Shown one piece after another: positions 44,839-55,578 of a stretch of DNA of 64,000 nucleotides. The DNA is taken from assembly GCF_008728515.1 (NCBI RefSeq), contig NC_044980.1:62121590-62185589 (forward strand), written 5' to 3'. The notes below the pieces were generated by a model. The model saw nothing but the letters and a program-made list of their open reading frames with translations, did no database searches and was not told the origin of the DNA. Source of the DNA: Papio anubis. Lineage: Eukaryota; Chordata; Mammalia; Primates; Cercopithecidae. Both the position numbers and the translations under genes were made by a program. The first letter of the stretch is position 1. Every line of letters starts with the position of its first letter.

Positions 44839-45855
44839 TTACATTTTGGCATGTTTTTGCAATGGCTGGTACCGGTTGTTCCTTTCCATGTTTAGTGCTT
44901 CCTTCAGGGTCTCTTGTAAGGCAGGCCTAGTGGTGACAAAATCTCTAAGCATTTGCTTATCTGTAAAGGATTTTATTTCTCCTTCACTTATGAAACTTAG
45001 TTTGGCTGGATATGAAATTCTGGGTTTAAAATTCTTTTCTTTAAGAATGTTGAATATTGGCCCCCACTCTCTTCTGGCTTGTAGAGTTTCTGCCGAGAGA
45101 TCTGCTGTGAGTCTGATGGGCTTCCCTTTGTGGGTAACCTGACCTTTCTCTCTGGCTGCCCTTAAGATTTTTTCCTTCATTTCAACTTTGGTGAATCTGG
45201 CAATTATGTGTCTTGGAGTTGCTCTTCTCGAGGAGTATCTTTGTGGCGTTCTCTGTATTTCCTGGATTTGAATGTTGGCCTGCCCTACTAGGTTGGGGAA
45301 GTTCTCCTGGATGATATCCTGAAGAGTGTTTTCCAACTTGGTTCCATTTTCCCCCTCACTTTCAGGCACCCCAATCAGACGTAGATTTGGTCTTTTTACA
45401 TAATCCCATACTTCTTGCAGGCTTTGTTCATTTCTTTTTCTTCTTTTTTCTTTTGGTTTCTCTTCTCGCTTCATTTCATTCATTTGATCCTCAATCGCTG
45501 ATACTCTTTCTTCCAGTTGATCGAGTCGGTTACTGAAGCTTGTGCATTTGTCACGTATTTCTCGTGTCATGGTTTTCATCTCTTTCATTTCGTTTATGAC
45601 CTCCTCTGCATTAATTACTCTAGCCATCAATTCTTCCACTTTTTTTTCAAGATTTTTAGTTTCTTTGCGCTGGGTATGTAATTCCTCCTTTAGCTCTGAG
45701 AAATTTGATGGACTGAAGCCTTCTTCTCTCATCTCGTCAAAGTCATTCTCCGTCCAGCTTTGATCCGTTGCTGGCGATGAGCTGCGCTCCTTTGCCGGGG
45801 GAGATGCGCTCTTATTTTTTGAATTTCCAACTTTTCTGCCCTGCTTTTTCCCCAT
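44839..45855 (-). CDS. L1 ORF1 protein, intact
   Basis: ORF1p is the trimeric RNA-binding and nucleic-acid chaperone protein of L1, which coats L1 RNA in the cytoplasmic ribonucleoprotein. The frame is 338 codons, the normal primate length, from ATG (MGKKQGRKVGNSKN) to stop after QKHAKM. A Ser/Lys-rich N-terminus is followed by a coiled coil (about residues 50-150, repeated Glu/Lys heptad-like sequence including the LDQLEERVSAIEDQMNEMK area), an RRM-like region (about 155-255) and a basic C-terminal domain (about 260-325, with RPALQETLKEALNMERN). The start is the first ATG after the 5' UTR and matches family length. It is upstream of ORF2, as in all L1s, with 37 bases of spacer visible before the gap. 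It is the best-preserved coding sequence in the window. Confidence 0.97.
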   Translation of the reverse strand: MGKKQGRKVGNSKNKSASPPAKERSSSPATDQSWTENDFDEMREEGFSPSNFSELKEELHTQRKETKNLEKKVEELMARVINAEEVINEMKEMKTMTREIRDKCTSFSNRLDQLEERVSAIEDQMNEMKREEKPKEKRRKRNEQSLQEVWDYVKRPNLRLIGVPESEGENGTKLENTLQDIIQENFPNLVGQANIQIQEIQRTPQRYSSRRATPRHIIARFTKVEMKEKILRAAREKGQVTHKGKPIRLTADLSAETLQARREWGPIFNILKEKNFKPRISYPAKLSFISEGEIKSFTDKQMLRDFVTTRPALQETLKEALNMERNNRYQPLQKHAKM

Positions 45856-46898
45856 CTTTGTGGTTTTATCTGCCTCTGGTCTTTGATGATGGTGATGTAC
45901 TGATGGGGTTTTGGTGTAGGTGTCCTTCCTGTTTGATAGTTTTCCTTCTAACAGTCAGGACCCTCAGCTGTAGGTCTGTTGGAGATTGCTTGAGGTCCAC
46001 TCCAGACCCTGTTTGCCTGGGTATCAGCAGCAGAGGCTGCAGAAGATAGAATATTGCTGAACAGCGAGTGTACCTGTCTGATTCTTGCTTTGGAAGCTTC
46101 CTCTCAGGGGTGTACTCCACCCTGTGAGGTATGGGGTGTCAGACTGCCCCTAGTGGGGGATGTCTCCCAGTTAGGCTACTCAGGGGTCAGGGACCCACTT
46201 GAGCAGGGAGTCTGTCTGTTCTCAGATCTCAACCTCCGTGTTGGGAGATCCACTGCTCTCTTCAAAGCTGTCAGACAGAGTCGTTTGCGTCTGCAGAGGT
46301 TTCTGCTGCTTTTTTGTTGTTGTTGTTGTTGTTGTTGTGTAGCTGTGCCCTGTCCCCAGAGGTGGAGTCTACAGAGACAGGCAGGTTTCCTTGAGCTGCT
46401 GTGAGCTCCACCCAGTTCGAGCTTCCCAGCAGCTTTGTTTACCTACTTAAGCCTCAGCAATGGCGGGCGCCCCTCCCCCAGCCTCGCTGCTGCCTTGCCG
46501 GTAGATCACAGACTGCTGTGCTAGCAATGAGGGAGGCTCCGTGGGCGTGGGACCCTCCCGGCCAGGTGTGGGATATGATCTCCTGGTGTGCCTGTTTGCT
46601 TAAAGCGCAATATTGGGGTGGGAGTTACCCGATTTTCCAGGTGTTGTGTGTCTCAGTTCCCCTGGCTAGGAAAAGGGATTCCCTTCCCCCTTGCGCTTCC
46701 CAGGTGAGGCGATGCCTCGCCCTGCTTCAGCTCTAGCTGGTCGGGCTGCAGCAGCTGACCAGCACCGATCGTCCGGCACTCCCCAGTGAGATGAACCCAG
46801 TACCTCAGTTGAAAATGCAGAAATCACCGGTCTTCTGTGTCGCTTGCGCTGGGAGTTGGAGACTGGAGCTGTTCCTATTCGGCCATCTTGCTCCGCAC
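45856..46898 (-). promoter_or_regulatory. L1 copy 1 5' UTR and internal promoter
   Basis: About 1.04 kb of GC-rich, CpG-containing sequence. The first bases contain CAAGATGGCC (minus strand, 46881-46890), the YY1 site used in human L1 for correct transcription initiation. A (CAA)n tract (plus-strand TTG run, 46317-46339) is a normal part of this 5' UTR. Human L1 5' UTRs also drive antisense transcription toward upstream DNA; here that would be toward the right. Confidence 0.9.
46460..46504 (+). CDS. Truncated ORF0 in the L1 5' UTR (antisense to L1)
   Basis: Primate L1 5' UTRs carry a small antisense frame, ORF0, about 70 codons in human. Here an ATG at the expected place opens MAGAPPPASLLPCR and stops at TAG (46502-46504) after 14 codons. 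What I see is the ATG and the early stop. That this is ORF0 rests on position and on the Pro/Ala-rich start. Confidence 0.55.
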   Translation: MAGAPPPASLLPCR

Positions 46899-46919
46899 TT
46901 TTAAAAAGCTTACTTTTAA

Positions 46920-47620
46920 TTTAAAAGTCTGTCAGTGGAAGGATGTACATTAAACTGTTAAAATAATGTATCTTGATGGTGATAGAAATATAGCTGGAGA
47001 TGAAAGTAAGAATTATTTTTTCTTTATGTATTTTTGTATTAATTGAATTGCTACAATAAGCATGTACTAATATTTTCAATAGTGAATATTTTGAAAAGCA
47101 TTAAATTTTTAATTTTAATTATTTTTAGTTTTGGCCCTTTGTAAAATTATGATGCAACTGAAGTTTGTACTGTGTGTGTTCTGCCTCTTTATTCAATAAG
47201 ATTTTATCACATTTTCCTCTCTCCTTACTGCAGCATCTATATTATTTTTCTATCAAAGTTTACTGCCAAAAAGTGTATGAGAAATTAGTATACCCTAAAT
47301 ATAGAAAATTTCTAACAATAAACATTTTTGCCTCTCTAAAGGATATTTGCTATTCAACAAGGGTTAAAGTGATAAGGTCAGACATAAAGAGCCTCTTGCT
47401 TGAATTTCTATTATTCATCGGCAAGAGGGGCACAAGTGTTTGAAAGTGAGGAAGACTTTCTGGCTCCTTAAAGTCATATACTCTAGATGCTGGAAGTGTC
47501 CTATTTTGCTATATGCATAAATATGGACCTGGTTACTGGACCATGTGGTAGGATTATTGAATGACTGATGGTGGTGGTTTTGCCCCTGTATACATAGACC
47601 ATATACACTATTATAAAAAC
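46920..47620. other. Unassigned sequence
   Basis: AT-rich, with no family recognised. Confidence 0.4.
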
Positions 47621-47916
47621 TTTTTTTTTTTTTTGAGACAGTCTTTCTCTATCACCTAGGCTGGAGTGCAGTGACATGACCTCAGCTCACTGCAGCCATG
47701 ACCTCCCAGGCTCAGGTGATCCTCCCACTTCAGCCTCCCGAGCAGCTGGGACTATAGGTGTGCACCATCATGCCTGGCTAATTTTTGTATTTTTTTTTTT
47801 TTTTGGAGAGATGGGGTTTTACCATATTGTCCAGGCAAACTCTTGGAGTCAAGCGATCCTCCTGCCTTGGCCTCCCAAAGTTCTGGGATTACCAGCATGA
47901 GCCACTGTACTGGCCG
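47621..47916 (-). mobile_element. Alu (AluJ/S age), antisense
   Basis: A full-length antisense dimer: poly-T, GAGACAGTCTTTCTCTATCA, GCTGGAGTGCAGTG, the long T-rich linker, then the left arm ending at GAGCCACTGTACTGGCC. It is moderately diverged. Confidence 0.92.
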
Positions 47917-47917
47917 T

Positions 47918-47998
47918 AGCTTCTCCTCTCCTGTCCCTTCCCCTCCTTTCCTCTCCCCTCCCCTCCTCTCCTCTCTCTCTCTCTCTCTCTTTTTTTCT
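47918..47998. repeat. Pyrimidine-rich (CCTCTC)n/(TC)n tract
   Basis: Low-complexity C/T sequence directly adjoining the Alu, ending in a (CT) and T run. Confidence 0.9.
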
Positions 47999-48004
47999 TT
48001 TTAA

Positions 48005-48245
48005 GTGATTACTAGGAGCCATTGCAAGATTGTGAGCAGATGAGAAATAAACTAACTGCTTTAAGTTTTAAAATGATTATTCTGTCTGTTGGGTTGAGAC
48101 TAGGCTGCAGAGACTAAGGATTGGAAATAGATCACTAAGAGGCTGTTGCAGTAATGTAGTTGAGAACTTGCACTGAGTGAAGGCAGTGGTGGTAATAAGG
48201 ATTGCTCAGATTCTGGATATATTTAAAGGTGGAGCCAACTGGTAT
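48005..48245 (+). mobile_element. Ancient repeat, family not assigned
   Basis: TTATTCTGTCTGTTGGGTTG, GGCTGTTGCAGTAATGTAGT and GGATTGCTCAGATTCTGGAT have the wording of a common mammalian ancient repeat. I cannot name it with confidence. Confidence 0.4.
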
Positions 48246-50185
48246 TTGACACCAATTCTTGACAAGGTTCTGGTGAAAAGTTCAGCTAGAAGGGGCTAAA
48301 AGAAGTATTGGTTCTAGTCTACATTGTCTTCTCTTTCTTCTCCTGGTTCTGAGAAATCCTCCAGTTCCTTCCAATTTGTATTTGATTTAGGTCAAACAAA
48401 TAACGTTCTCTTATCAGTATTAATAGACTAAAGAAAGTTTATCACTCTCTTTCATTGCTGAAATTTCGAATTTTAAGTATAGAATCTTCATAAACTAATT
48501 GAATAAAAGCTATGATGATTTATGTTCTCTTTAGTATTTATAGGTACGTATGGTACTAGAATTTAAGGAAATGCAGTTCTCTAATATCTATACTGCAAAC
48601 AAATGTCTGCTGCAGAGCTCTGGAAATTTTAAGAATGTCTGTGTTTTATCACTGCAGTGCATTAGTATTGCATTATTAAATGTTATTCCCTGGCCCAAAC
48701 TGCATCAGTGGTTTTTTTTCCATTTAGGTTTCTCCTGTCTACTTATGTATGAATGACGTCAAACCAATCAAGCCACTGTGAGAAATCTGCCACTGATACA
48801 TAATTATTTACTTATATTACCCATAAGGAGAACATTATCTGTTTCTTATCTATTTAATTAAGAAGAAAGACTAGAGAAGATATTTGTTTATTTCTCCTTT
48901 AAAAAATGTTTTCTGTCTGGCCATGGCTATAAGACAAATAAAGGTTTTTAAAAAAATTTCAAGAACATTATTGTACTTTCTCCTTAATACCCCAATGGCA
49001 TGAGAACATTTTGTGATATTTTCTCAGTTCAGTCAAAGAAATCAATGGAAACCAAGCTGAATGACTGTAAAATGTTCTGGAACAACTATTAAATAGAAGC
49101 CAGGGACCAAGAGAAGAGCTCTGGGGATGCTTTATGTTACAAACCTCTTTAAAACAGAATATGGATAAAATCTTTTTCAAGGACTAGTATAAAGCTGTTC
49201 CCTTTAACAAACTATTTGAGTCCTCAAATGATCTTTCCTTCCTTTTCTTCTTTGGCTGATTAGTATTCACACTAATCACAATGAAGTAAACAACCTTAAA
49301 AAAAGTAAGATTTTTACTTTGCTGCATCAGACAAGAGCCCTTAATGAATGAATACAATATAACAAATAATGTAATTGGTTGAATAGGACCTGAACACCAT
49401 TTCTCCAACTTTCTGGAGAAAAGATGAAGTCAACTTAATATTCCTATCAAGAAAAATGGCAAAGCATATTTTTTCTTTCTCGCTCTATCTTCTCTTTCCC
49501 TGTTTCTCTCCTTATCCCCTCATTCACATGTGCAGAATATACACAATGATAATACCTGCATTTAGTGTGAAGTGGTCTTTCAAAACATGACACAATACTC
49601 TAAACAAGTATAACCTGACAGAGAAGATACCAAAGGGAAGTGACAACTGGCCACTTGAAACTGGTAGATCTATAAACATCCTCAGACCTTTGTTTCTTTA
49701 AAGAAAAAACAGTAACTGACTTTCCTATAACATGCTGAGTACAAGTAGTTTAAAGAAGTATTAGAATCACTTTCCTTTCCTTCCTCCACAGCTCCAAGCA
49801 GGAAACCATCTTATGACTATTTCCTTACCAGCACGACATAAGTAGAGTGGCCATATGTCATATTGCATGACTCTTGTGCTTACATAATTATTAAAACTGT
49901 CAACGTGTCCCAGTTTAGATAATAAGTTATATGATGGCCTTTGTCATAAGAGATTCTGATCTTTAAAGGAGTTGCACTTTGACTCAAGGAATGGGCTAAA
50001 TGTCACTGTAGAGGTTATCAGAGAGGCACATATGTAGAATGGTAGTCATGTACGGGAACACGTTTAGACTAGTTCAACAATCCAGGTGGTCAAATTTCTG
50101 TAGTTCCATGCCATAGAATGTTAATGTAAATGACCTTTTTTCCTCATTTCTTAACTTCCTTAAAAGATAACTGATGAAAGTAAAA
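48246..50185. other. Unassigned sequence
   Basis: No family or exon recognised. Short minus-strand openings at 48968-49408 have no recognisable motif. Confidence 0.4.
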
Positions 50186-50189
50186 ATAT

Positions 50190-50700
50190 CAACAATTAAT
50201 TTGAGATTTATAACGTGTAGTGCTAAAATATATGACAATAATAGCACAAAGAACACAAATCATATATGTGAGTTTGTATAATTGGAACAAAACTACCGAC
50301 TCTCTTAACCAAATTGACGTTTATAGAACAATTCATCTGACAACTTCACAATAAGAATTCTTTGCAAGAGGACACAGAACGTTTACCAAGATGGATCAGA
50401 TCATATGTTGAGACATAAAATAATTAAATTCAAAAGATTGAAATCTTACTGACTACAACAGAATTACATTAGAAATCAATAACTACATGACATTTAGAAA
50501 ATTTTGAAGTATCTGAAAATTAAACAGCATACTTGTATATTGGTAAAAAACAAGATAAATTTTAAGATTATTTCTAATTAAATAATGGTAAAAACCAAAC
50601 TAAAAAAATTGTGGGATGCAGGTAAACCAGCAATTAGAGTGAAACTGATTGATTTAAATTCATATTTTAGAAAATAAAAATAGACTATATAAGTATATAA
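50190..50700 (+). mobile_element. Old L1 ORF2 fragment, sense
   Basis: L1 endonuclease/RT-linker wording: ACGTTTATAGAACAATTCAT, ACGTTTACCAAGATGGATCA, AATTACATTAGAAATCAATA, TTGTGGGATGCAGGTAAACC. It is truncated on both sides. An LTR begins ~25 bp downstream. Confidence 0.75.
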
Positions 50701-50726
50701 ATATATAAAAACGTATGTGCGCATGT

Positions 50727-51292
50727 GTATTGGCCAGGGTTCTCCAGAGACACAGAACAACTAGGATGTCTATGTATGTATGTATGCATGTATCTAGCTA
50801 GCTAGCTAGCAAAGAGGGGATTGATTAGGAGAATTGGCTCATGGAATTATGTAGGTGAAGAAGTCCCATGATATACCATCTACAAACCGGAGAAGCAGGG
50901 AAGCCAGTAGTGTGGCTCAGTCCAAGTCCTAAAGCTCTTGAATCAGGAAAACGGATGTTGTAACTGTCGTTCTGAGACTGAAGGCCTGAGAATCTGAAGG
51001 CTGCCGGTGCAAGCCATGGAGTCTGAAGTCTGGAGAACCTGAAGTTCTGATGTTTAAGGGCAGGAGAAGAAAAGTGTGCCAGCTCCTGGAAAGAAAGTGA
51101 GTTCACCTTTTCTCTGCCTTTTTGCTCTGTTTGAGCCCGCAGACAATGGAATAGCCTGCCCACATTGTCCTCTGAGTCAAATGCAAATTTCTTCTGGAAA
51201 CATCCTCACAGAAATGTCCAGAAATAATGCTTTATCAGCCATAATAGTATCCCTTAATCTAGCGAAGGTGACACCTAAACTTAATCATCACA
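50727..51292 (-). mobile_element. ERVL-type LTR (MLT2-like), antisense
   Basis: Reverse-oriented LTR: TGTATTGGCCAGGGTTCTCC at the start (its 3' end), TTCTGAGACTGAAGGCCTGA, ATTTCTTCTGGAAACATCCT and ATGTCCAGAAATAATGCTTT, ending CTTAATCATCACA. It is a distant relative of the LTR at 4126 in opposite orientation. A (TATG)/(TAGC) microsatellite at 50770-50812 has grown inside it. Confidence 0.7.
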
Positions 51293-51297
51293 GTATG

Positions 51298-51361
51298 TCT
51301 GTGTGTGTGTGTGTATAAAATGCATACACATATATAAAAATACATAAGCATATATAAATTA
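51298..51361. repeat. (TG)n and TA-rich tract
   Basis: A TG run followed by ATATATA-rich sequence, lying immediately before an Alu. Confidence 0.8.
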
Positions 51362-51646
51362 GGCCGGGCACAGTGGCTCATGCCTGTAATCCAGCACTTT
51401 GGGAGGCTGAGGTGGTTGGATCACCTGAGGTCAGGAGTTTGAGACCAGCCTGGCCAACATGATGAAACCCTGTCTCTACCAAAAATACAAAAATTAGCAG
51501 GGCGTGGTGGCAGGCACCTGTAGTCCCAGCTACTTGGGAGGCTGGGGCAGGAGAATCGCTTGAATCCGGGAGGCGGAGGTTGCAGTGAGCTGAGATCGTG
51601 CCATTGCACTCCAGCCTGAGTGACAAGCGAAACTCCGTCTCAAGAA
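51362..51646 (+). mobile_element. AluS-type insertion
   Basis: A complete sense Alu: GGCCGGGCACAGTGGCTCAT, GTTTGAGACCAGCCTGGCCA, ACTTGGGAGGCTGGGGCAGG, AACTCCGTCTCAAGAAA. The A-tail is mutated to a TA-rich run (51650-51740). No clean duplication is seen. Confidence 0.93.
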
Positions 51647-51740
51647 AATATTTTTTAAAAAGATATATATGTATGTAAAATAGATATATATACATATATA
51701 AATAGAAATATATATGCAAATATATAAAAAAATAGACAAA

Positions 51741-52845
51741 AATTAACCATCATAAAAGAATGTTCTGCCTTTTCAGCAAGGATAGTGGAAGGAAAGGGCA
51801 CTTCCTACATCCTGAGGGATGGGAAGAGATGGGAGGCGAATTCTCCGCAGTTCCAAGCAGAAAGTCACTGGTTCAACATGAAATACACTAAATTAATGAG
51901 ATTTCTTGGCCTTTGGTCATTCTGCATTGGAAGGAATGGTGACACTGAGTTGAGGTGTTTTGCATGCGTTGTGAGATAATGCAGAGTTCATTTCTTCCCT
52001 GATTTATAGCTCACTGTGGAAGTGTTGTCAAGAACTAATTTGGAAGTCAAATGGTAGATTGAGCATTGGTCTTAAACCCAGCACCATCTCAGCTTTCCTA
52101 AGTTGAGGTATTTGTGTCAAATCATTAGCATCCCTAGACAGAATAAAATACATTCCATCCTATGATACTTGTCAAGAATATTGATATGTAGGAATGAAAA
52201 GTGTTGACGACAACATTGGTCATTATTTTATGACTATGAAAGCACACATTCTCTCTCTTTCTCTTACAGAAACTGGGCTCTTAAAGTAACTGATTCATAT
52301 TGTTTACCCACAAAAAATTGTCTGTTTTGTTGTTAATTCTGGGTGTGCTTGGTAAGTAACTGTAACTATTAAAACACTTAACTATACCTTGGCTCTTCTC
52401 CATGTTTTTTTTTTTTTTTTTTAATAGAATTAAGAGTTTGCCTTCCCTTATGGAGAAGACCTGATTTTATAAACAGTGCTTTAATCAGTCCTGAAGCTCA
52501 GAATGAAGATGAGACCTCTAGGAGGGTTTTATTTAAAGAGAACACTTAAAGCCCAGAGTCAATGTTGTTTCTATTTTTAGCCTCTTTCTAGTAAAAAACC
52601 ACCAAGACTCTCTCAGGATAAAAAGTCTTGTTAAATTAATATATAATTTAATCAAGCCCTAAACATGAAAGTATCTTAATTGCTCTTCCCATAGAGCAAG
52701 TTATGGATTCTCTTCCTTTAGCTTGGCCTGGCATGCTCATGGCCACCTTTAGGGCCCAGTAATGACTGTTGTCTCCCTTTAAAACCTGCCTCTGTTGGAA
52801 TCCCTTGGTTAAGCTTTGTGAGTTGATTTCTTTCTCTCCTGGGAT
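51741..52845. other. Unassigned sequence
   Basis: No family recognised. A 20-base T run lies at 52405-52424. Confidence 0.4.
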
Positions 52846-52849
52846 TTTA

Positions 52850-52945
52850 TAGCTTCTACTGGAGGGCAAAAGCTGTTTTTTTCATCTTTGCAACTACAAG
52901 GGTAGTGTCTAGCACACCATGCTAAATAATTGCTGGATTAATAGA
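52850..52945 (+). mobile_element. L2 3' end fragment
   Basis: TTCATCTTTGCAACTACAAG, GTGTCTAGCACACCATGCTA and AATAATTGCTGGATTAAT. Confidence 0.55.
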
Positions 52946-53100
52946 CAAAAATCAGTGAATATATAAAGTAAGCACATGAAGTTTTTGAAGTAAATTGAAG
53001 CTTTCAGGAAAAAAAGGGGTTTTTCTTTTTTAAGAAAATGTTCCACAAGTATTTCATAAAGGAGCCTCCATTTAAAAAACAATGTATTTAAAATGATCTA

Positions 53101-53474
53101 CAGATATTCTTGGACTTATGATGGGATTACATCTCAATAAACCCATTGTAAGTCGAAAATATTAGTCAAATGCATTTAATACGCCTAACCTACTGAACAT
53201 CATAGTTTGCCTAGCATACTCCTAGACATTTAAGGTATAAATGTGCTCAGAATACTACATTAGCTTACAGTTGGGCACCATCATCTAACACAAAGCCTCT
53301 TTTATATAAAGTATTGAATAGCTCATGTAGTTTATTGAGTATTTTACTGAAAGTGAAAAACAAAATGGTTGTATAGTTACTTAAAGTATGGTTTCTACTG
53401 AAGGCATATGGCTTTTATAGCATCTTAAAGTTGAAAAATCTTAAGTTGAACAATTGTAAGTTGAAGACTGTTTG
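53101..53474 (+). mobile_element. Tigger-type Tc1/mariner MITE
   Basis: The left terminus CAGATATTCTTGGACTTATG and the reverse complement of the right end (CAAACAGTCTTCAACTTACA) are imperfect terminal inverted repeats. TA precedes (53099-53100) and follows (53475-53476), the expected target duplication. Internal clauses TTACATCTCAATAAACCCAT, AACATCATAGTTTGCCTAGC and CAAAGCCTCTTTTATATAAA fit a non-autonomous Tigger element. No transposase is encoded. Confidence 0.88.
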
Positions 53475-53496
53475 TATTAATGATGTTTGTTGCTTT

Positions 53497-53645
53497 CTTG
53501 TTTGTTTTCTGAGACAGAGTGTTACTCTGTCACCCAGGCTGGAGTACAGTGGTTCACTGCAGCCTCTGCCTTCTGGGCTCAAGTGATCCTCTTGCCTTGA
53601 CATCCCAAATTGTTGAGATTATAGGCATGAGCTACCAAGCCTGAC
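53497..53645 (-). mobile_element. Alu left-monomer-like fragment, antisense
   Basis: Only one arm is present: GAGACAGAGTGTTACTCTGT, GGCTGGAGTACAGTGGTTCA, then GAGATTATAGGCATGAGC. It is either a FLAM monomer or a truncated old Alu. Confidence 0.75.
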
Positions 53646-54235
53646 AAGTTTGTTTTTCTATCTAGAATGAATGAATATGAGTACTTTAGCTTACATGGCA
53701 TAAAAGGAGCCACCTTCTCTCATTACCTGCAATCATGAGGTTGTGTCCTAGATGAGTTGTCTCAGCTACCCAACATAAGGCCACTTTCACCAACAATCTA
53801 AGGCATTTAATAAAAACACATAATATGTTTTACTGACTTTTGTGTAGAGTAGTATTATGTCTAATTGAGAATTATTAACTAGTATTTATTTATTTAGGCT
53901 ACACTTATGGTCAGCTGAGTGACTAATGTCTGTTTGACTGCCCTGTTTTCTCAGTGGAGCTGGGGTTCTTGGTAGATAAAACACACCAATGTTGTCTGTT
54001 ATTTATAAATGAGTCTTTTGTATTGTTGGTTGACATTTTCAATCCTGCAACCAGATTCCATAGCTTCCTAGCTAGGGAAAAGGAAGTACAAGAATGTATT
54101 GTGAGGCACTGGGAAAATGCAAGACTGCTTGAATATTGCCAGGTTACAATACCCACCACATTATTTTGGTGATTCTCAATGTTCTTGCAATCACTTACAT
54201 GATACGTGCTTTCCTGATGAGACTCAGAGCTACAT
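53646..54235. other. Unassigned sequence
   Basis: Overlapping openings on both strands at 53923-54172 are chance length. No family recognised. Confidence 0.4.
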
Positions 54236-54239
54236 AGGA

Positions 54240-54335
54240 ACTAGGTCATTGTGTACTTTATTACTATTGTATTCCCCACATCCTTACACTTTGTGAGCAA
54301 GTAATAAGTAATTCTCAAATGAATGAATGAATTGG
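54240..54335 (+). mobile_element. L2 3' end fragment
   Basis: TGTATTCCCCACATCCTTAC and AAATGAATGAATGAATTGGG resemble the L2 3' terminus. Confidence 0.55.
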
Positions 54336-55575
54336 GATAGGAAATGCACATCGAATGTTATTTCCTTCTTTAGTCTCTCTCTTCCTCCATAACTTTCTAC
54401 TTCCTGGCACTAAAAGTAATCTCTGTATACTGATATTTAAAAAATCTTAGCACGTAGTATTTTCTCTGGGCAGTTCTTACATAATTTACTTTCCACTTAT
54501 ATTGTGGTTATTTAAGAGGATATCTAATCATAGTACTAGATTGTCAGTTTCTTGTCCAGAGGATATATTTCTGATTTACTTTTAGATTTCCTATAGTGCC
54601 TATGCATTTTCACAGTCAATTAGGTAGCTTGTTGAATGAATGAATTATAAGGAGCCTGGTAAAACTTAAAGTGACATTTACTGAGTTCTACTTATTAATA
54701 TTCAATGAATATTTTATTGGGAAAGCAAGGAATCTTACTTTCATTTGTATTAAATCAACACAGCATCTAGTCAATGACCACTGCTTTTCTTTCTGGCTTT
54801 GTGACATGTGGAGACTGTGGGGGTACCTTGTTTAAGTAGGACACACTATATATAAGCACACCCCTCTGTGATTTTCTAATTTCATTATTCAAAACTTCTT
54901 TAATTACATTGGCCTTCTATTAGACAAATATGCTGATTATCATGGCGTGCTGACAGGCAAAAGATGCTTTTAATTACATATCAATTTAGCTTTTGACTGA
55001 TCAGCAGCAACAAGGTTCTGGTTACTGGAGAATAAAATTAAGCATGTGGCCCTCTGAACCTTGAGTCCTTGTCATGTAGCTTATAGTGAGAGAGGCAGAA
55101 AGTTTCTCTATTTGTTCCCACTTTGGGGAATATCTTGGCAGTGAATTCTGTGAGTCTTCTTTGATTCCTTGGGCAACCTCATTCAGCCTGAGATTATGCA
55201 TGCCTCAACTCAAGGAAAATGCATGGCATTTTGAAATGCATCTGCATGCCTTCCCTCAGAGTCTTTTCTGAGCTCAACCCTTAAAACATCTTATATTTGC
55301 AAATAGGAGCAAATGACTTTTCTCTCAGATGGGATTTGGAGTGGTTCATGGGCTTTTAAATCTTTTTTTGTTGTTGCTGTAACAAGACTGGGAAAAACAG
55401 CAAAACAGAATGAGGGATGGAATGAGCAGAATGACCTTTAAGTAGAACCAAGGGAAAAAAAGTAGCAAGTGGAGAAATAAGGAGAAACTAAAACCCTGGA
55501 ATGTCCCAAAGTCCAAAGGCATGGAGGGTTTCAAGAAGGGAAACTCTTGAAGCCCGTCAGTGGAGTGAAGGGCTA
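54336..55575. other. Mostly unassigned sequence
   Basis: A weak L2-like 3' piece occurs at 54580-54650 (GTTGAATGAATGAATTATAA). Otherwise no family recognised. Confidence 0.4.
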
Positions 55576-55578
55576 CTA

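Larger units (their letters stand above)
42377..46898 (-). mobile_element. Full-length young Old World monkey L1 (copy 1), with assembly gap
   Basis: It runs on the minus strand from the 5' end at 46898 (GTGCGGAGCAAGATGGCC) through a ~1.04-kb 5' UTR, ORF1, ORF2 and the 3' UTR with an (AAT)n tail and short poly(A) (poly-T on the plus strand). The 14-bp duplications are exact. ORF1 is intact, and the ORF2 part outside the gap is open to its stop, so the copy is very young. As assembled it is 4.5 kb; with the gap filled it should be ~6.2 kb. An extra TTTTA (46899-46903) lies between the L1 5' end and the right duplication. Confidence 0.96.

Noticed and set aside
51378..51739. Overlapping minus-strand frames of 62-113 codons
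   Set aside because: They are translations of antisense Alu and adjoining TA-rich tail DNA.
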